Source of the DNA: an uncultured Bacteroidota bacterium | Lineage (GTDB): Bacteria > Bacteroidota > Bacteroidia > Bacteroidales > P3 | Reading direction: 5' to 3' | DNA: 64,000 nucleotides | Assembly: GCA_902762805.1 (NCBI GenBank) | Contig: CACWPQ010000018.1 | Span: forward strand, 1 to 64,000 | Part shown: piece after piece, positions 7,888 to 15,141 of the stretch | Numbering within the stretch: position 1 is the first letter of the stretch | Layout of the letters: every line of letters starts with the position of its first letter | Notes under the pieces: generated by a model | Told to the model about the DNA's origin: nothing | Seen by the model: the letters and a program-made list of their open reading frames with translations, nothing else | Database searches by the model: none | Translations under genes and position numbers: made by a program

Positions 7888-9348
7888 TTATCGGCCGAAG
7901 GCCTGCCCGCCGTCGTCCTTGGACTGGGGGCGTTTCTCCCACGGGGCGCCGCGCAGCAGGATGCCGCTCGCCGGCGGCGGCGTCACCGTGTAGTGCAGCT
8001 CGCCCTGCGGGTTGATGAGCACAAACGTGGGATAGCTCGTCACGCCGTAGTGCTCCAGCAGGCGGTAGTTGCCGTCGAAGTGCAGCCACAGCCAGTTGTA
8101 GCGGTGCCCGCGCTTGCTGTTCCTCAAAAGGTGGTACATCTTCTGGAACTCGCGGTCGCACACCACGGTGACGAACTTCACGTCGGGGTTTTGTGCGTAG
8201 ACCGTGTCGCGGAAGTGCGCCATCGTCTCCAACTCCTTGAGGCAGTGGGGGTCGCCCACACGCACAAAGCTGAGGTACACCCACTGGCCGCGCAGGCTGT
8301 CGAGGCTCACCATCCGGTGCTCCACGTCCGGCAGCACCATCCGCGGCGCCTCCGCGCCGCGCTCCTGACGCTTCATGCTCGCCGACAGGTTCTGCGCCAG
8401 CTGTCGGTGCTCGGCAAACTTGCTCGCCGAGCCCAGCATCTCCACCATCGCTCGCACCGCCTCGCGGTCGTAGTTCCGGTCGTAGTACGCCTCCTTCAGC
8501 GCCTGCAGCGCCACCAGCTCGCGCACCTGCTCGTTCTGCAGCTGCGGGTCCAAACCCAGCGAGTCGAGCAATGTGCCCAACTGCCCGTGCCCCACCCACG
8601 ACACCAGCCGCTCCTGCGCTATCTTCTTCGTGCCGCGCGACACCGAATATTCAAACAGCGACAAAAAAAGCCGCATATAGTTCTCGTCGTGGTAGTGGAT
8701 GGGCTTGTCCAATACATACTTGGCTATCATCTTCTTGCGCGAGGCGAAGCGCATCGCCAGCCGCATCTCGGCCAGCGTGTACTCGCGGTAGCGCTCGAAA
8801 AAGGCCTCCCCGGCCGCAGGCGGCACCTTGGCGTTCAACTCCTTTACCATCTCGTTGAACAGGCGCACGCTGGGCCTGTACTTGGGGTCGAAATGCTCCC
8901 AATGCGCCGTCATAAAGCTGTCGGCCACATTCTCAAAATGCAATATATTGAGGTTCAACTCATTCTGCGGCAGGTTCAGAAACTCCAGCGGCAGTGCCTC
9001 AGGCGCCAGGTAGATATTGCGCTTCTCGTTCACATCCCAGTCGAACTCAGGCAGATACACCTCATAGGTGCGCCCGGGCTCCACATAGAACGACTGCGTG
9101 TAGCACTCCACCTGCACATACACCAGCCGCGGATAGTTGGCATAGCAGGCAAGGCTGAAGGTGCCCGCCGTGTCGGCGTCGGCGCTCGAGAGCAGCACCT
9201 CCTTCATCGTCAGCATGTCCTCGTAGCCATAGAGCTCCACATGCTTCGAGGCACCGTTCTCCATCGTGCCCTTGATAGTCACATTAGTCTGGCCCACAGC
9301 CACGTAGGCCGTCAGGAGCAGTAGGATGAGTGCAACAGTCCGGTTCAT
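7888..9348 (-). CDS. TlpA-like thioredoxin-fold lipid/envelope protein lacking CXXC
   Basis: A 486-residue exported protein with the signal peptide MNRTVALILLLLTAYVAVGQ. Residues about 22-110 form a beta-rich DUF4369-like N-terminal region (TIKGTMENG, YVEPGRTYEVYLPEF), followed by a helical middle. Residues 337-470 are a thioredoxin/AhpC-type domain: LDSLRGQWVYLSFVRVGDPHC, FVTVVCD, YGVTSYPTFVLINPQGEL with the cis-Pro loop. Where active TlpA/ResA proteins carry CXXC, this one reads GDPHC (365-369), so only the second cysteine remains. Normal disulfide exchange is therefore unlikely; a binding or structural role is inferred. It begins the leftward operon that includes the TPR protein, the barrel and folC. 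Its start lies inside the last 65 bases of the DUF6266 frame. Confidence 0.8.
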   Translation of the reverse strand: MNRTVALILLLLTAYVAVGQTNVTIKGTMENGASKHVELYGYEDMLTMKEVLLSSADADTAGTFSLACYANYPRLVYVQVECYTQSFYVEPGRTYEVYLPEFDWDVNEKRNIYLAPEALPLEFLNLPQNELNLNILHFENVADSFMTAHWEHFDPKYRPSVRLFNEMVKELNAKVPPAAGEAFFERYREYTLAEMRLAMRFASRKKMIAKYVLDKPIHYHDENYMRLFLSLFEYSVSRGTKKIAQERLVSWVGHGQLGTLLDSLGLDPQLQNEQVRELVALQALKEAYYDRNYDREAVRAMVEMLGSASKFAEHRQLAQNLSASMKRQERGAEAPRMVLPDVEHRMVSLDSLRGQWVYLSFVRVGDPHCLKELETMAHFRDTVYAQNPDVKFVTVVCDREFQKMYHLLRNSKRGHRYNWLWLHFDGNYRLLEHYGVTSYPTFVLINPQGELHYTVTPPPASGILLRGAPWEKRPQSKDDGGQAFGR

Positions 9349-10108
9349 GTGCCTTATTATAATTTAACTTTAATAACGCGCGTGCCGCGCATATATTGCG
9401 CGACGGCTGAAAATTTTTCTCTTCCCCCTCCGCCGACCCGTCGTGCGGGGCCGCATACGCCGTCCCCGACACCCGTCCCCCCTTCCCCTCGGCGAAGGCC
9501 CACACATGCAGCTCACCCACCCTAAACTCCTCGGGCAGAAGCACCTCCGCTCCACCCTCGCCCCTCGTGCCCGCAGCCGCCAGGCCGCGGCCGCTCGCTG
9601 CATCATATATATAAATATGTATCCTATCGCCCAGCACACCCCCCAGGCTCTGCCACCGCACGCGCAGCGCACCGCCCTCATCCACAGCTGCTTCCACCAG
9701 CCGCACCCCCGGCAAACTCCCCTTCGAAAACCTCAACCCAGCAAAATCCACCCTGCGGCAGCCATTCGAGCAATCCGCCCCCAATTCCGCCGCGCCAGCC
9801 TTCGCGCAATTCGCGTAATTCGCCGTTCCAAAACACGCGTGGTTCTCCCTCAAAAACACATTCCCCTCCGTCAGCCCCGCCGCACGCGCCGCCTCACGCA
9901 GCCCCACACGCAGCACCCCCGTCGCCTGCGACGCAAACTGGATCATCGCCTTGAACCGCCCACGCTGCTGCAGCTGCGCCTCTGACTTCCGATCCTTGAT
10001 ATTCGGCTGATACGCACGCACATACCACCCCCCGCGGCGGTAGTATCCCACCACCGTCCCCACGCGGCCGCTGAAGCCGCCCAAGATGCCCATTTCAATC
10101 CTTGCCAT
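9284..10108 (-). CDS. DUF6266-family protein with repeat-derived insert and odd C-terminus
   Basis: The N-terminus MARIEMGILGGFSGRVGTVV, then YYRRGGWYVRAYQP, is the hallmark of the Bacteroidetes DUF6266 family, of unknown function. The domain normally runs about 200-215 residues. Here recognisable sequence ends near GTAYAAP (about residue 219) and the frame then continues another 55 residues through what looks like the AT-rich leader of the next gene, overlapping its start by 65 bases; a lost stop codon is a simple explanation. Residues about 93-117 (ANYANCAKAGAAELGADC) are the translation of an interspersed repeat whose relative lies in the intergenic region at 10131-10215. No signal peptide is visible. 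Confidence 0.65.
   Translation of the reverse strand: MARIEMGILGGFSGRVGTVVGYYRRGGWYVRAYQPNIKDRKSEAQLQQRGRFKAMIQFASQATGVLRVGLREAARAAGLTEGNVFLRENHACFGTANYANCAKAGAAELGADCSNGCRRVDFAGLRFSKGSLPGVRLVEAAVDEGGALRVRWQSLGGVLGDRIHIYIYDAASGRGLAAAGTRGEGGAEVLLPEEFRVGELHVWAFAEGKGGRVSGTAYAAPHDGSAEGEEKNFQPSRNICAARALLKLNYNKAHEPDCCTHPTAPDGLRGCGPD
9757..9840. repeat. Interspersed repeat read in frame inside the DUF6266 gene
   Basis: It shares CGCGCCAGCCTTCG and AATTCGCCGTTCCAA with the non-coding copy at 10131-10215 just downstream. Both copies contain several variants of the half-site CGNGTAATTCGC / CGAGCAAT. Confidence 0.6.
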
Positions 10109-10130
10109 ATACTGCTGTATTTATTTTTAA

Positions 10131-10260
10131 CGGCGAATTACTCGAACCCCCAGTCCGCGCCGGCCTTCGAGTAATCAGCCCCGAATTCCTTGCCGCGCCA
10201 GCCTTCGTTTTATTCGCCGTTCCAACCCACTTAACGCGGAATTCGCCTGAATATTGCATG
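10131..10260. repeat. Non-coding relative of the DUF6266 repeat
   Basis: It contains GGCGAATTACTCGAA, CCGCGCCAGCCTTCG and TATTCGCCGTTCCAA, partly repeated in inverted form (GCGGAATTCGCC). It lies upstream of the DUF6266 start and before interspersed element copy 2. Confidence 0.6.
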
Positions 10261-10281
10261 CCATCCCCTAGAAAATAAAAA

Positions 10282-10400
10282 GAGGAGCAAAATCTATAGC
10301 CTACCATCCCCTGGCAGTCAGGCAGTTACACCCTTGGAAAAATCTGAAAAAATTTCACTCTTCCACCTTTTTTCCGCCAAAAAAAATTTTCATCTCCATC
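10282..10400 (+). repeat. Interspersed intergenic element, copy 2
   Basis: The core at 10282-10328 begins GAGGAGCAAAATCTATAGCC and is followed by a T/A-rich tail with TTTTTTCCGCCAAAAAAA. It lies upstream of the aspA promoter. Ungapped comparison with the reverse-oriented copy at 32060-32110 gives about 33 of 50 identical bases. Confidence 0.65.
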
Positions 10401-10452
10401 TTCCGTTGTATCAGCGTGTTGCAGATTTCACGATAAAAATGTTACGAAAATT

Positions 10453-10483
10453 TTTGCCAGTATCAAAATTAGTTGTACTTTTG
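10453..10483 (+). promoter_or_regulatory. Promoter of aspA-nqrABCDEF
   Basis: TTTG at 10453-10456, a 19-base spacer, then TACTTTTG at 10476-10483. This is the Bacteroidetes -33/-7 consensus with ideal spacing. The expected transcript start is near 10490, giving a leader of about 67 bases. Confidence 0.85.
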
Positions 10484-10556
10484 CCTCGTGGACCTCACCA
10501 TGTGAGCGATACAAAAACGTTTAAAAAACAACAACTTACACAAAAACAACCACACA

Positions 10557-11975
10557 ATGAAAACCGATAAATTCCGCACCGAAAGCGACCTCCTCGGCCA
10601 AAAAGAGGTCCCCGCCGAAGCCCTCTACGGCGTTCAGACTACCCGCGCTATCGAAAACTTCCACATCAGCGGTCACCTCCTCGCCTCCTACCCCAACTTC
10701 ATCCGCGGCATGGCCATCACCAAAAAGGCCGCCGCCATGGCCAACATGCAGGTCGGCATGATCACCAAAGAGCAGGGCGACGCCGTCATCTGGGCCTGCG
10801 ACCAGCTCATCGCCGGCAAGCACCACGACCAGTTCCCCATCGACATGATCCAGGGCGGCGCCGGCACCTCCACCAACATGGCCGCCAACGAGGTCATCGC
10901 CAACCTCGCCCTTGAGAAGATGGGCTACAAGCGCGGCCAGTACGAGCACTGCTCGCCCAACGACGTGGTCAACGCCTCGCAGTCCACCAACGACGCCTAC
11001 CCCTGCGCCATCCACATGGCCCTCTGCCTCGAACACCTCGAATTCATGCCCCGCCTCGAGCACATGATCGACGCCCTCGACAAGAAGAGCAAGCAGTTCG
11101 CCCACGTGGTGAAGATGGGCCGCACCCAGCTGCAGGACGCCGTCCCCATGACCCTCGGCCAGACCTTCGGCGGCTTTGCCGACTCGCTCCGCGGCGAACT
11201 CAAGAACCTCCGCTCCTCGGCCGACGAGTTCCTCATCGTCAACATGGGCGCCACCGCCATCGGCACCGGCATCTGCTCCAAGCCCGGCTACAGCGAAGCC
11301 TGCATCAAAGCCCTCCGCCAGATCACCGGCTGGGACATCACCCTGGCCGACAACCTCATCGAAGCCACCTCCGCCACCACCTGCATGATCCAGTACAGCA
11401 ACGCCATGAAGCGCCTCGCCGTCAAGATCAACAAGATGTGCAACGACCTCCGCCTCCTCTCCTCCGGCCCCCGCTGCGGCCTCAACGAAATCAACCTCCC
11501 CGAGCGCCAGCCCGGCTCCTCCATCATGCCCGGCAAGGTCAACCCCGTCATCCCCGAGGTTATGAACCAGGTCTGCTACAAAGTCATCGGCAACGACGTC
11601 TGCATCACCCTCGCCTCCGACAACGGTCAGCTCGAGCTCAACGTCATGGAACCCGTCATCGCCTACACCCTCTTCGAAAGCATCCACCTGCTGGAGAATG
11701 GCCTCGACACCCTGCGCACCCTCTGCATCGACGGCATCACCGCCAACGAAGACCGCTGCCGCCAAATGGTCGAGCACTCCATCGGCATCGTCACCATGCT
11801 CAACCCCATCATCGGCTACAAGCAAAGCACCAAAATCGCCAAAGAAGCTTCCGAAAGCGGCCGCGGCGTCTACGAGCTCGTCCTCGAACACGGCCTGCTC
11901 ACCAAAGAGCAGCTCGACGAGATCCTCAAGCCCGAAAACATGCTGCAGCCCGTCGACCTCACCATCAAAAAGTAA
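10557..11975 (+). CDS. aspA: Aspartate ammonia-lyase
   Basis: This enzyme converts L-aspartate to fumarate plus ammonia as a cytoplasmic homotetramer of the fumarase/aspartase family. The 472-residue sequence matches AspA throughout: LLGQKEVPAEALYGVQT at the N-terminus, QGGAGTSTNMAANEV, VNASQSTNDAYP, the KMGRTQLQDAVPMTLGQ segment and the mobile catalytic loop GSSIMPGKVNP at about 320-330, where the serine acts as base. Aspartase rather than fumarase is indicated by ELGTREVPA-type spacing and by NEINLPERQPGSS. It has its own promoter and runs directly into nqrA (stop at 11975, ATG at 11976), so fumarate supply and the Na+-pumping NADH dehydrogenase are transcribed together. It is intact, with no repeat tracts. 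Confidence 0.94.
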   Translation: MKTDKFRTESDLLGQKEVPAEALYGVQTTRAIENFHISGHLLASYPNFIRGMAITKKAAAMANMQVGMITKEQGDAVIWACDQLIAGKHHDQFPIDMIQGGAGTSTNMAANEVIANLALEKMGYKRGQYEHCSPNDVVNASQSTNDAYPCAIHMALCLEHLEFMPRLEHMIDALDKKSKQFAHVVKMGRTQLQDAVPMTLGQTFGGFADSLRGELKNLRSSADEFLIVNMGATAIGTGICSKPGYSEACIKALRQITGWDITLADNLIEATSATTCMIQYSNAMKRLAVKINKMCNDLRLLSSGPRCGLNEINLPERQPGSSIMPGKVNPVIPEVMNQVCYKVIGNDVCITLASDNGQLELNVMEPVIAYTLFESIHLLENGLDTLRTLCIDGITANEDRCRQMVEHSIGIVTMLNPIIGYKQSTKIAKEASESGRGVYELVLEHGLLTKEQLDEILKPENMLQPVDLTIKK

Positions 11976-13352
11976 ATGGAAACACATCATATAAATATAA
12001 AGAAAGGCCTCGATGTGCCGCTACCGGGAATTCCCGAGCGGCACATCACCGACCTGCGCAGCATAGACCTCTATGCCGTGAAGCCTGCCGACGTGGTAGG
12101 CTTTACGCCTAGATTGGCTGTCGCCGAGGGCGACACCGTCTGTGCCGGCCAGCCGCTGGTCACCGACAAGCGCGACACGCGCCTCTACCTCCCCTCGCCC
12201 GTCGACGGCGTGGTCCACGCCATCGTCCGCGGCGAGAAACGCAAACTGCTCGAAGTGGTGGTGAAACGAAATCTCGCCCCCATCCCCTCTCCTTCCAAGA
12301 GAGAGGAACAAACGTCTAACGGCAACCACTCCCCTCTCTTGGAAGGAGAGGGGTCGGGGGTGAGGCTGTCCCCCGTCTGGTGGCTCCTCCGCCAGCGCCC
12401 CTTCGGCACCATCGCCGACCCCGACGCCAAGCCCAAAGCCATCATCGTCTCCCTGCGCGACACCAACCCCCTCGCCCCCGACATCGACTACACCCTGAAG
12501 GGGCGCGAGCACGACTTCGAGGCCGGATGCCAGGCCCTCGACGCCCTGGCTCCCCTCCACCTCGTCCGCCCCGCCGGCCCTCACCCCGCCGGCAACGTCG
12601 GCACACAGATTGCAGCCCTCTGCCCCATCAACAAGGGCGAGTGCGTCTGGACTGTCGGCGCGCAGGATGTCGCCACCATCGGCCACTGGGTCCTCACCGG
12701 CCACTACCGCCCCGAGCGCCTCGTCGCCCTCGGTGGCCCCGCCGCCAAAGCCCCACACTACTATCGCCTCACCGCCGGCGCCTGCCTCAGCCGCATCACC
12801 GAAGCCCAACTCCTCGACCCCAACTACCCCCAACTACCCACCACCAACCACCCACTATCCACCAGAATCATCTCCGGCTCCCCACTCAGCGGCACCACCG
12901 TCGCCCCCGACGGCTTCCTCGGCATGTACGACCACCAGCTCTGCCTCATCCCCGAAGGCGACCACTACGAGTTCATGGGCTGGCTCATGCCGGGTCTGAA
13001 CAAGTTCAGCTTCAGCCGCACCTTCCTCTCCGGCATGCTCCACGACTTCCTGCCTAAGAATTTCAATTTTCAATTTTCAATTTTCAACTCCATAAACACC
13101 AACCTCCACGGCTCCGTCCGTCCCTTCCTCTTCACCGGCTCGTTCGAGCGCGTCTTCCCCTTCGACATCTACCCCCTACAGCTCATCAAAGCCTGCATCG
13201 TGGGCGACATCGAGTTGCAGGAACAACTCGGCATCTATGAGGTCGAGCCCGAGGACTTTGCCCTCTGCGAGTTCATCGACCCCTCCAAGACCGAAATACA
13301 ATCCATCATCCGCAACGCCCTCGAAGTGCTCAGAAAGGAGGCTACCGCATGA
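11976..13352 (+). CDS. nqrA: Na+-translocating NADH:quinone oxidoreductase subunit A, with repeat-derived segments
   Basis: NqrA is the peripheral cytoplasmic subunit of the six-subunit Nqr complex, which couples NADH oxidation by quinone to Na+ export. The N-terminus (INIKKGLDVPLPGIPE), SPVDGVV, QRPFGTIADP, HPAGNVGTQI, WTVGAQDVATIG and SGSPLSGT are family landmarks. Three segments look foreign and come from repeats. Residues about 101-130 (DNA 12277-12360) translate a long palindrome and replace the usual charged linker. Residues about 282-296 (12819-12863) translate CCAACTA-type heptamers. Residues about 362-373 (13059-13089) read NFNFQFSIFNSI. The total length of 458 is close to normal because native linker sequence seems to have been lost. 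The start abuts the aspA stop. Confidence 0.93.
   Translation: METHHINIKKGLDVPLPGIPERHITDLRSIDLYAVKPADVVGFTPRLAVAEGDTVCAGQPLVTDKRDTRLYLPSPVDGVVHAIVRGEKRKLLEVVVKRNLAPIPSPSKREEQTSNGNHSPLLEGEGSGVRLSPVWWLLRQRPFGTIADPDAKPKAIIVSLRDTNPLAPDIDYTLKGREHDFEAGCQALDALAPLHLVRPAGPHPAGNVGTQIAALCPINKGECVWTVGAQDVATIGHWVLTGHYRPERLVALGGPAAKAPHYYRLTAGACLSRITEAQLLDPNYPQLPTTNHPLSTRIISGSPLSGTTVAPDGFLGMYDHQLCLIPEGDHYEFMGWLMPGLNKFSFSRTFLSGMLHDFLPKNFNFQFSIFNSINTNLHGSVRPFLFTGSFERVFPFDIYPLQLIKACIVGDIELQEQLGIYEVEPEDFALCEFIDPSKTEIQSIIRNALEVLRKEATA
12277..12360. repeat. Long palindromic element inside nqrA
   Basis: Arms 12277-12303 and 12334-12360 pair at 25 of 27 positions (CCCCTCTCCTTCCAAGAGAG against its complement) around a 30-base loop. 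It is translated in frame as PSPSKREEQ...SPLLEGEGSGVR. Confidence 0.85.
12819..12863. repeat. CCAACTA-type heptamer array inside nqrA
   Basis: Successive units CCAACTA, CCCACCA, CCAACCA, CCCACTA and TCCACCA are in frame with nqrA and read as NYPQLPTTNHPLST. Confidence 0.75.
13059..13089. repeat. AATTTTC heptamer array inside nqrA
   Basis: About four copies of the 7-base unit AATTTTC, translated as NFNFQFSIFN in frame. Confidence 0.9.
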
Positions 13353-14563
13353 ATATGAAATGGTTAGAACAATGGTTCGAAAAGATTGAACCCAAAGGGC
13401 GCTGGAGCTGGCTCGGCAGCACCTACGAGGCCTTCCACACCTTCGCCTTCACCCCCAAAGCCGTCACCCGCACCGGCTCCCATATCCGCGACGCCGTCGA
13501 CATGAAGCGCTCCATCATCATCGTCGTCATCGCCCTCATCCCCGCACTGCTCTTCGGCATGTGGAACATCGGCTACCAAACCTATAGTGCCGACCCCTCG
13601 AACTTCAATTTTCAATTTTCAATTTTCAATTTGTGGTGGTTCGGCTTCCTGCGCATGCTCCCCCTCATCGCCGTGAGCTATATCGTAGGCTTGGGCATCG
13701 AGTTCGCCTTCGCACAATACCGTGGCCACGAAGTCAACGAGGGCTTCCTCGCCACCGGTCTGCTCATCCCCATGATTGTGCCCGTCACCACACCGCTGTG
13801 GCAGATGGCGCTGGCCGTGGCCTTCGCCGTCGTCATCGGCAAGGAGGTCTTCGGCGGCAGCGGCATGAACTTCCTCAACCCCGCCCTCGTGGCACGCGCC
13901 TTCCTCTTCTTCGCCTACCCCACCCACATGAGTGGCGACAAGGTGTGGGTGGCCGCCGACCTTTGGGGTTCCGACGCCATCGCCGGCGCCACCCCCATGG
14001 GAGTTCTGTCCAGCGGAGCCGATATCTCAATTTTCAATTCTCAATTTTCAATTCTCGACATGCTCATCGGCACCATCCCCGGCTCCACCTGCGAGACCTC
14101 CGTCATCGCCATCGCCCTCGGCGCCATCCTGCTGCTCTTCACCGGCATCGCCTCCTGGCGCATCATGCTCAGCGTCTTCCTCGGCGGCGGCCTGATGGGG
14201 CTGCTCTTCAACGCCATTGGCGGCACCACCTACCTCGACCTACCCTTCTACTACCACTTCCTGATGGGTGGCTTCGCCTTCGGCGCCGTCTTCATGGCCA
14301 CCGACCCCGTCACCGCCGCCCAAACCAACACCGGCAAGTGGATCTACGGCCTCCTCATCGGTGCCTTCGCCGTCCTACTCCGCGTGGCCAACCCCGCCTA
14401 CCCCGAAGGCATGATGCTCAGCATCCTGCTCATGAACTGCCTCGCACCCCTCATCGACCACTGCGTCATCAGCCGCAACATCAAGCGCCGTACCAAACGT
14501 GCATATGTAGGGACAGGGCGTGCCCTGTCCGCAGAAGACAGAAAGGAGGCCCACAATGGCTAA
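13349..14563 (+). CDS. nqrB: Nqr subunit B (flavin-binding membrane subunit), with repeat-derived segments
   Basis: This integral membrane subunit carries covalent FMN and riboflavin and forms part of the Na+ path. The 404 residues include about ten hydrophobic segments (IIIVVIALIPALLFGMW, LATGLLIPMIVPVTTPLW, VIAIALGAILLLFTGI) plus GGSGMNFLNPALVARAF and IPGSTCETS, where the FMN-linked threonine lies in homologues. Heptamer tracts add NFNFQFSIFN at residues about 85-94 (13601-13632), between membrane segments, and SIFNSQFSIL at about 227-236 (14027-14055), just before the flavin motif. A palindrome (14511-14530) encodes GTGRALSA near the C-terminus. The start uses the ATGA overlap with the nqrA stop. 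The end overlaps nqrC by 8 bases. Confidence 0.93.
   Translation: MNMKWLEQWFEKIEPKGRWSWLGSTYEAFHTFAFTPKAVTRTGSHIRDAVDMKRSIIIVVIALIPALLFGMWNIGYQTYSADPSNFNFQFSIFNLWWFGFLRMLPLIAVSYIVGLGIEFAFAQYRGHEVNEGFLATGLLIPMIVPVTTPLWQMALAVAFAVVIGKEVFGGSGMNFLNPALVARAFLFFAYPTHMSGDKVWVAADLWGSDAIAGATPMGVLSSGADISIFNSQFSILDMLIGTIPGSTCETSVIAIALGAILLLFTGIASWRIMLSVFLGGGLMGLLFNAIGGTTYLDLPFYYHFLMGGFAFGAVFMATDPVTAAQTNTGKWIYGLLIGAFAVLLRVANPAYPEGMMLSILLMNCLAPLIDHCVISRNIKRRTKRAYVGTGRALSAEDRKEAHNG
13601..13632. repeat. AATTTTC heptamer array inside nqrB (first)
   Basis: Four units of AATTTTC in the loop after the first nqrB membrane segment, in frame. Confidence 0.9.
14027..14055. repeat. TCAATTT/TCAATTC heptamer array inside nqrB (second)
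   Basis: Four alternating 7-base units read SIFNSQFSIL and end about seven codons before the flavin-linkage motif. Confidence 0.9.
14511..14530. repeat. Palindrome at the nqrB-nqrC junction
   Basis: GGACAGGGC at 14511-14519 and GCCCTGTCC at 14522-14530 form a perfect 9-base inverted repeat. It is translated within nqrB and ends 15 bases before the strong ribosome-binding site AGGAGG of nqrC. Confidence 0.8.
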
Positions 14564-15128
14564 AAAGAACTTCTCCAACACCTATATCTTCATCTACTCC
14601 GCCGTGCTCGTCGTGGTGGCCGCACTCATCCTCACCGTGGTCTCCGTCAGCCTCAAACCCTTCCAGCAGAAGAACCAGGCCGCCGAGACCAAGCAGATGA
14701 TCCTCAAGACCATCGGCATCGAGGCCACGCGCGACAATGCCGACCAGCTCTACGCCCAGCACATCACCGAGGCCGACGGCCACTACACCTTCTCCGGCGG
14801 CATCGTCCTGCCCCTGAAGGGCACCGGCCTGTGGGGCCCCATCTGGGGCTACTTGGCGCTGGACCCCGCGGGCACCGTCGTCGGCGCCATCTTCGACCAC
14901 AAGGGCGAGACCCCTGGTCTCGGCGGCGAAATCAGCTCCGACAAGTTCGCCCAGCGATTCATCGGCAAGCGCATGGACACCCAGCCCATCGCCCTCCGCA
15001 AAAACGCCGACCCCGCCAGCGCCCACGAGGTGGACGCCATCAGTGGCGGCACCATGACCTCCAACGGCGTCACCGACATGCTGGCCAAAGCCTACAACGA
15101 CTACTCCTCACTGAACACTGAACACTAA
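14556..15128 (+). CDS. nqrC: Nqr subunit C (FMN-binding periplasmic subunit)
   Basis: NqrC has one N-terminal membrane helix (IFIYSAVLVVVAALILTVVSVSL) and a periplasmic FMN-binding domain. SGGTMTSNGV near residue 170 is the SGAT-type motif whose threonine carries FMN. GLWGPIWGYLAL and FDHKGETPGLGGEI are family signatures. The start at 14556 is supported by GAAAGGAGG seven bases upstream and by the MAKKNFSN N-terminus. It overlaps the nqrB end by 8 bases. The last residues (SLNTEH) and the stop codon are formed by an AACACTG-type heptamer array (15110-15140), so array length controls where this protein ends. Confidence 0.93.
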   Translation: MAKKNFSNTYIFIYSAVLVVVAALILTVVSVSLKPFQQKNQAAETKQMILKTIGIEATRDNADQLYAQHITEADGHYTFSGGIVLPLKGTGLWGPIWGYLALDPAGTVVGAIFDHKGETPGLGGEISSDKFAQRFIGKRMDTQPIALRKNADPASAHEVDAISGGTMTSNGVTDMLAKAYNDYSSLNTEH

Positions 15129-15140
15129 ACACTGAACACT
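15110..15140. repeat. AACACTG heptamer array supplying the nqrC stop
   Basis: Units AACACTG, AACACTA, AACACTG and AACACTT span the nqrC 3' end and the spacer to the nqrD start codon at 15142. Confidence 0.9.
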
Positions 15141-15141
15141 T

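Noticed and set aside
4571..8015. Long open frames on the strand opposite the TPR and barrel genes
   Set aside because: They mirror confident genes, have biased compositions (runs of Val, Leu, Gly, Arg) and no domain motifs. High GC makes such shadow frames common.
10095..10307. A 70-codon frame upstream of the DUF6266 gene
   Set aside because: It is a translation of the interspersed repeat at 10131-10260 with no start signal.
10536..11990. A 484-codon frame antisense to aspA
   Set aside because: It is a codon-position shadow of aspA rich in Gly/Asp/Val, without a promoter or recognisable domain.
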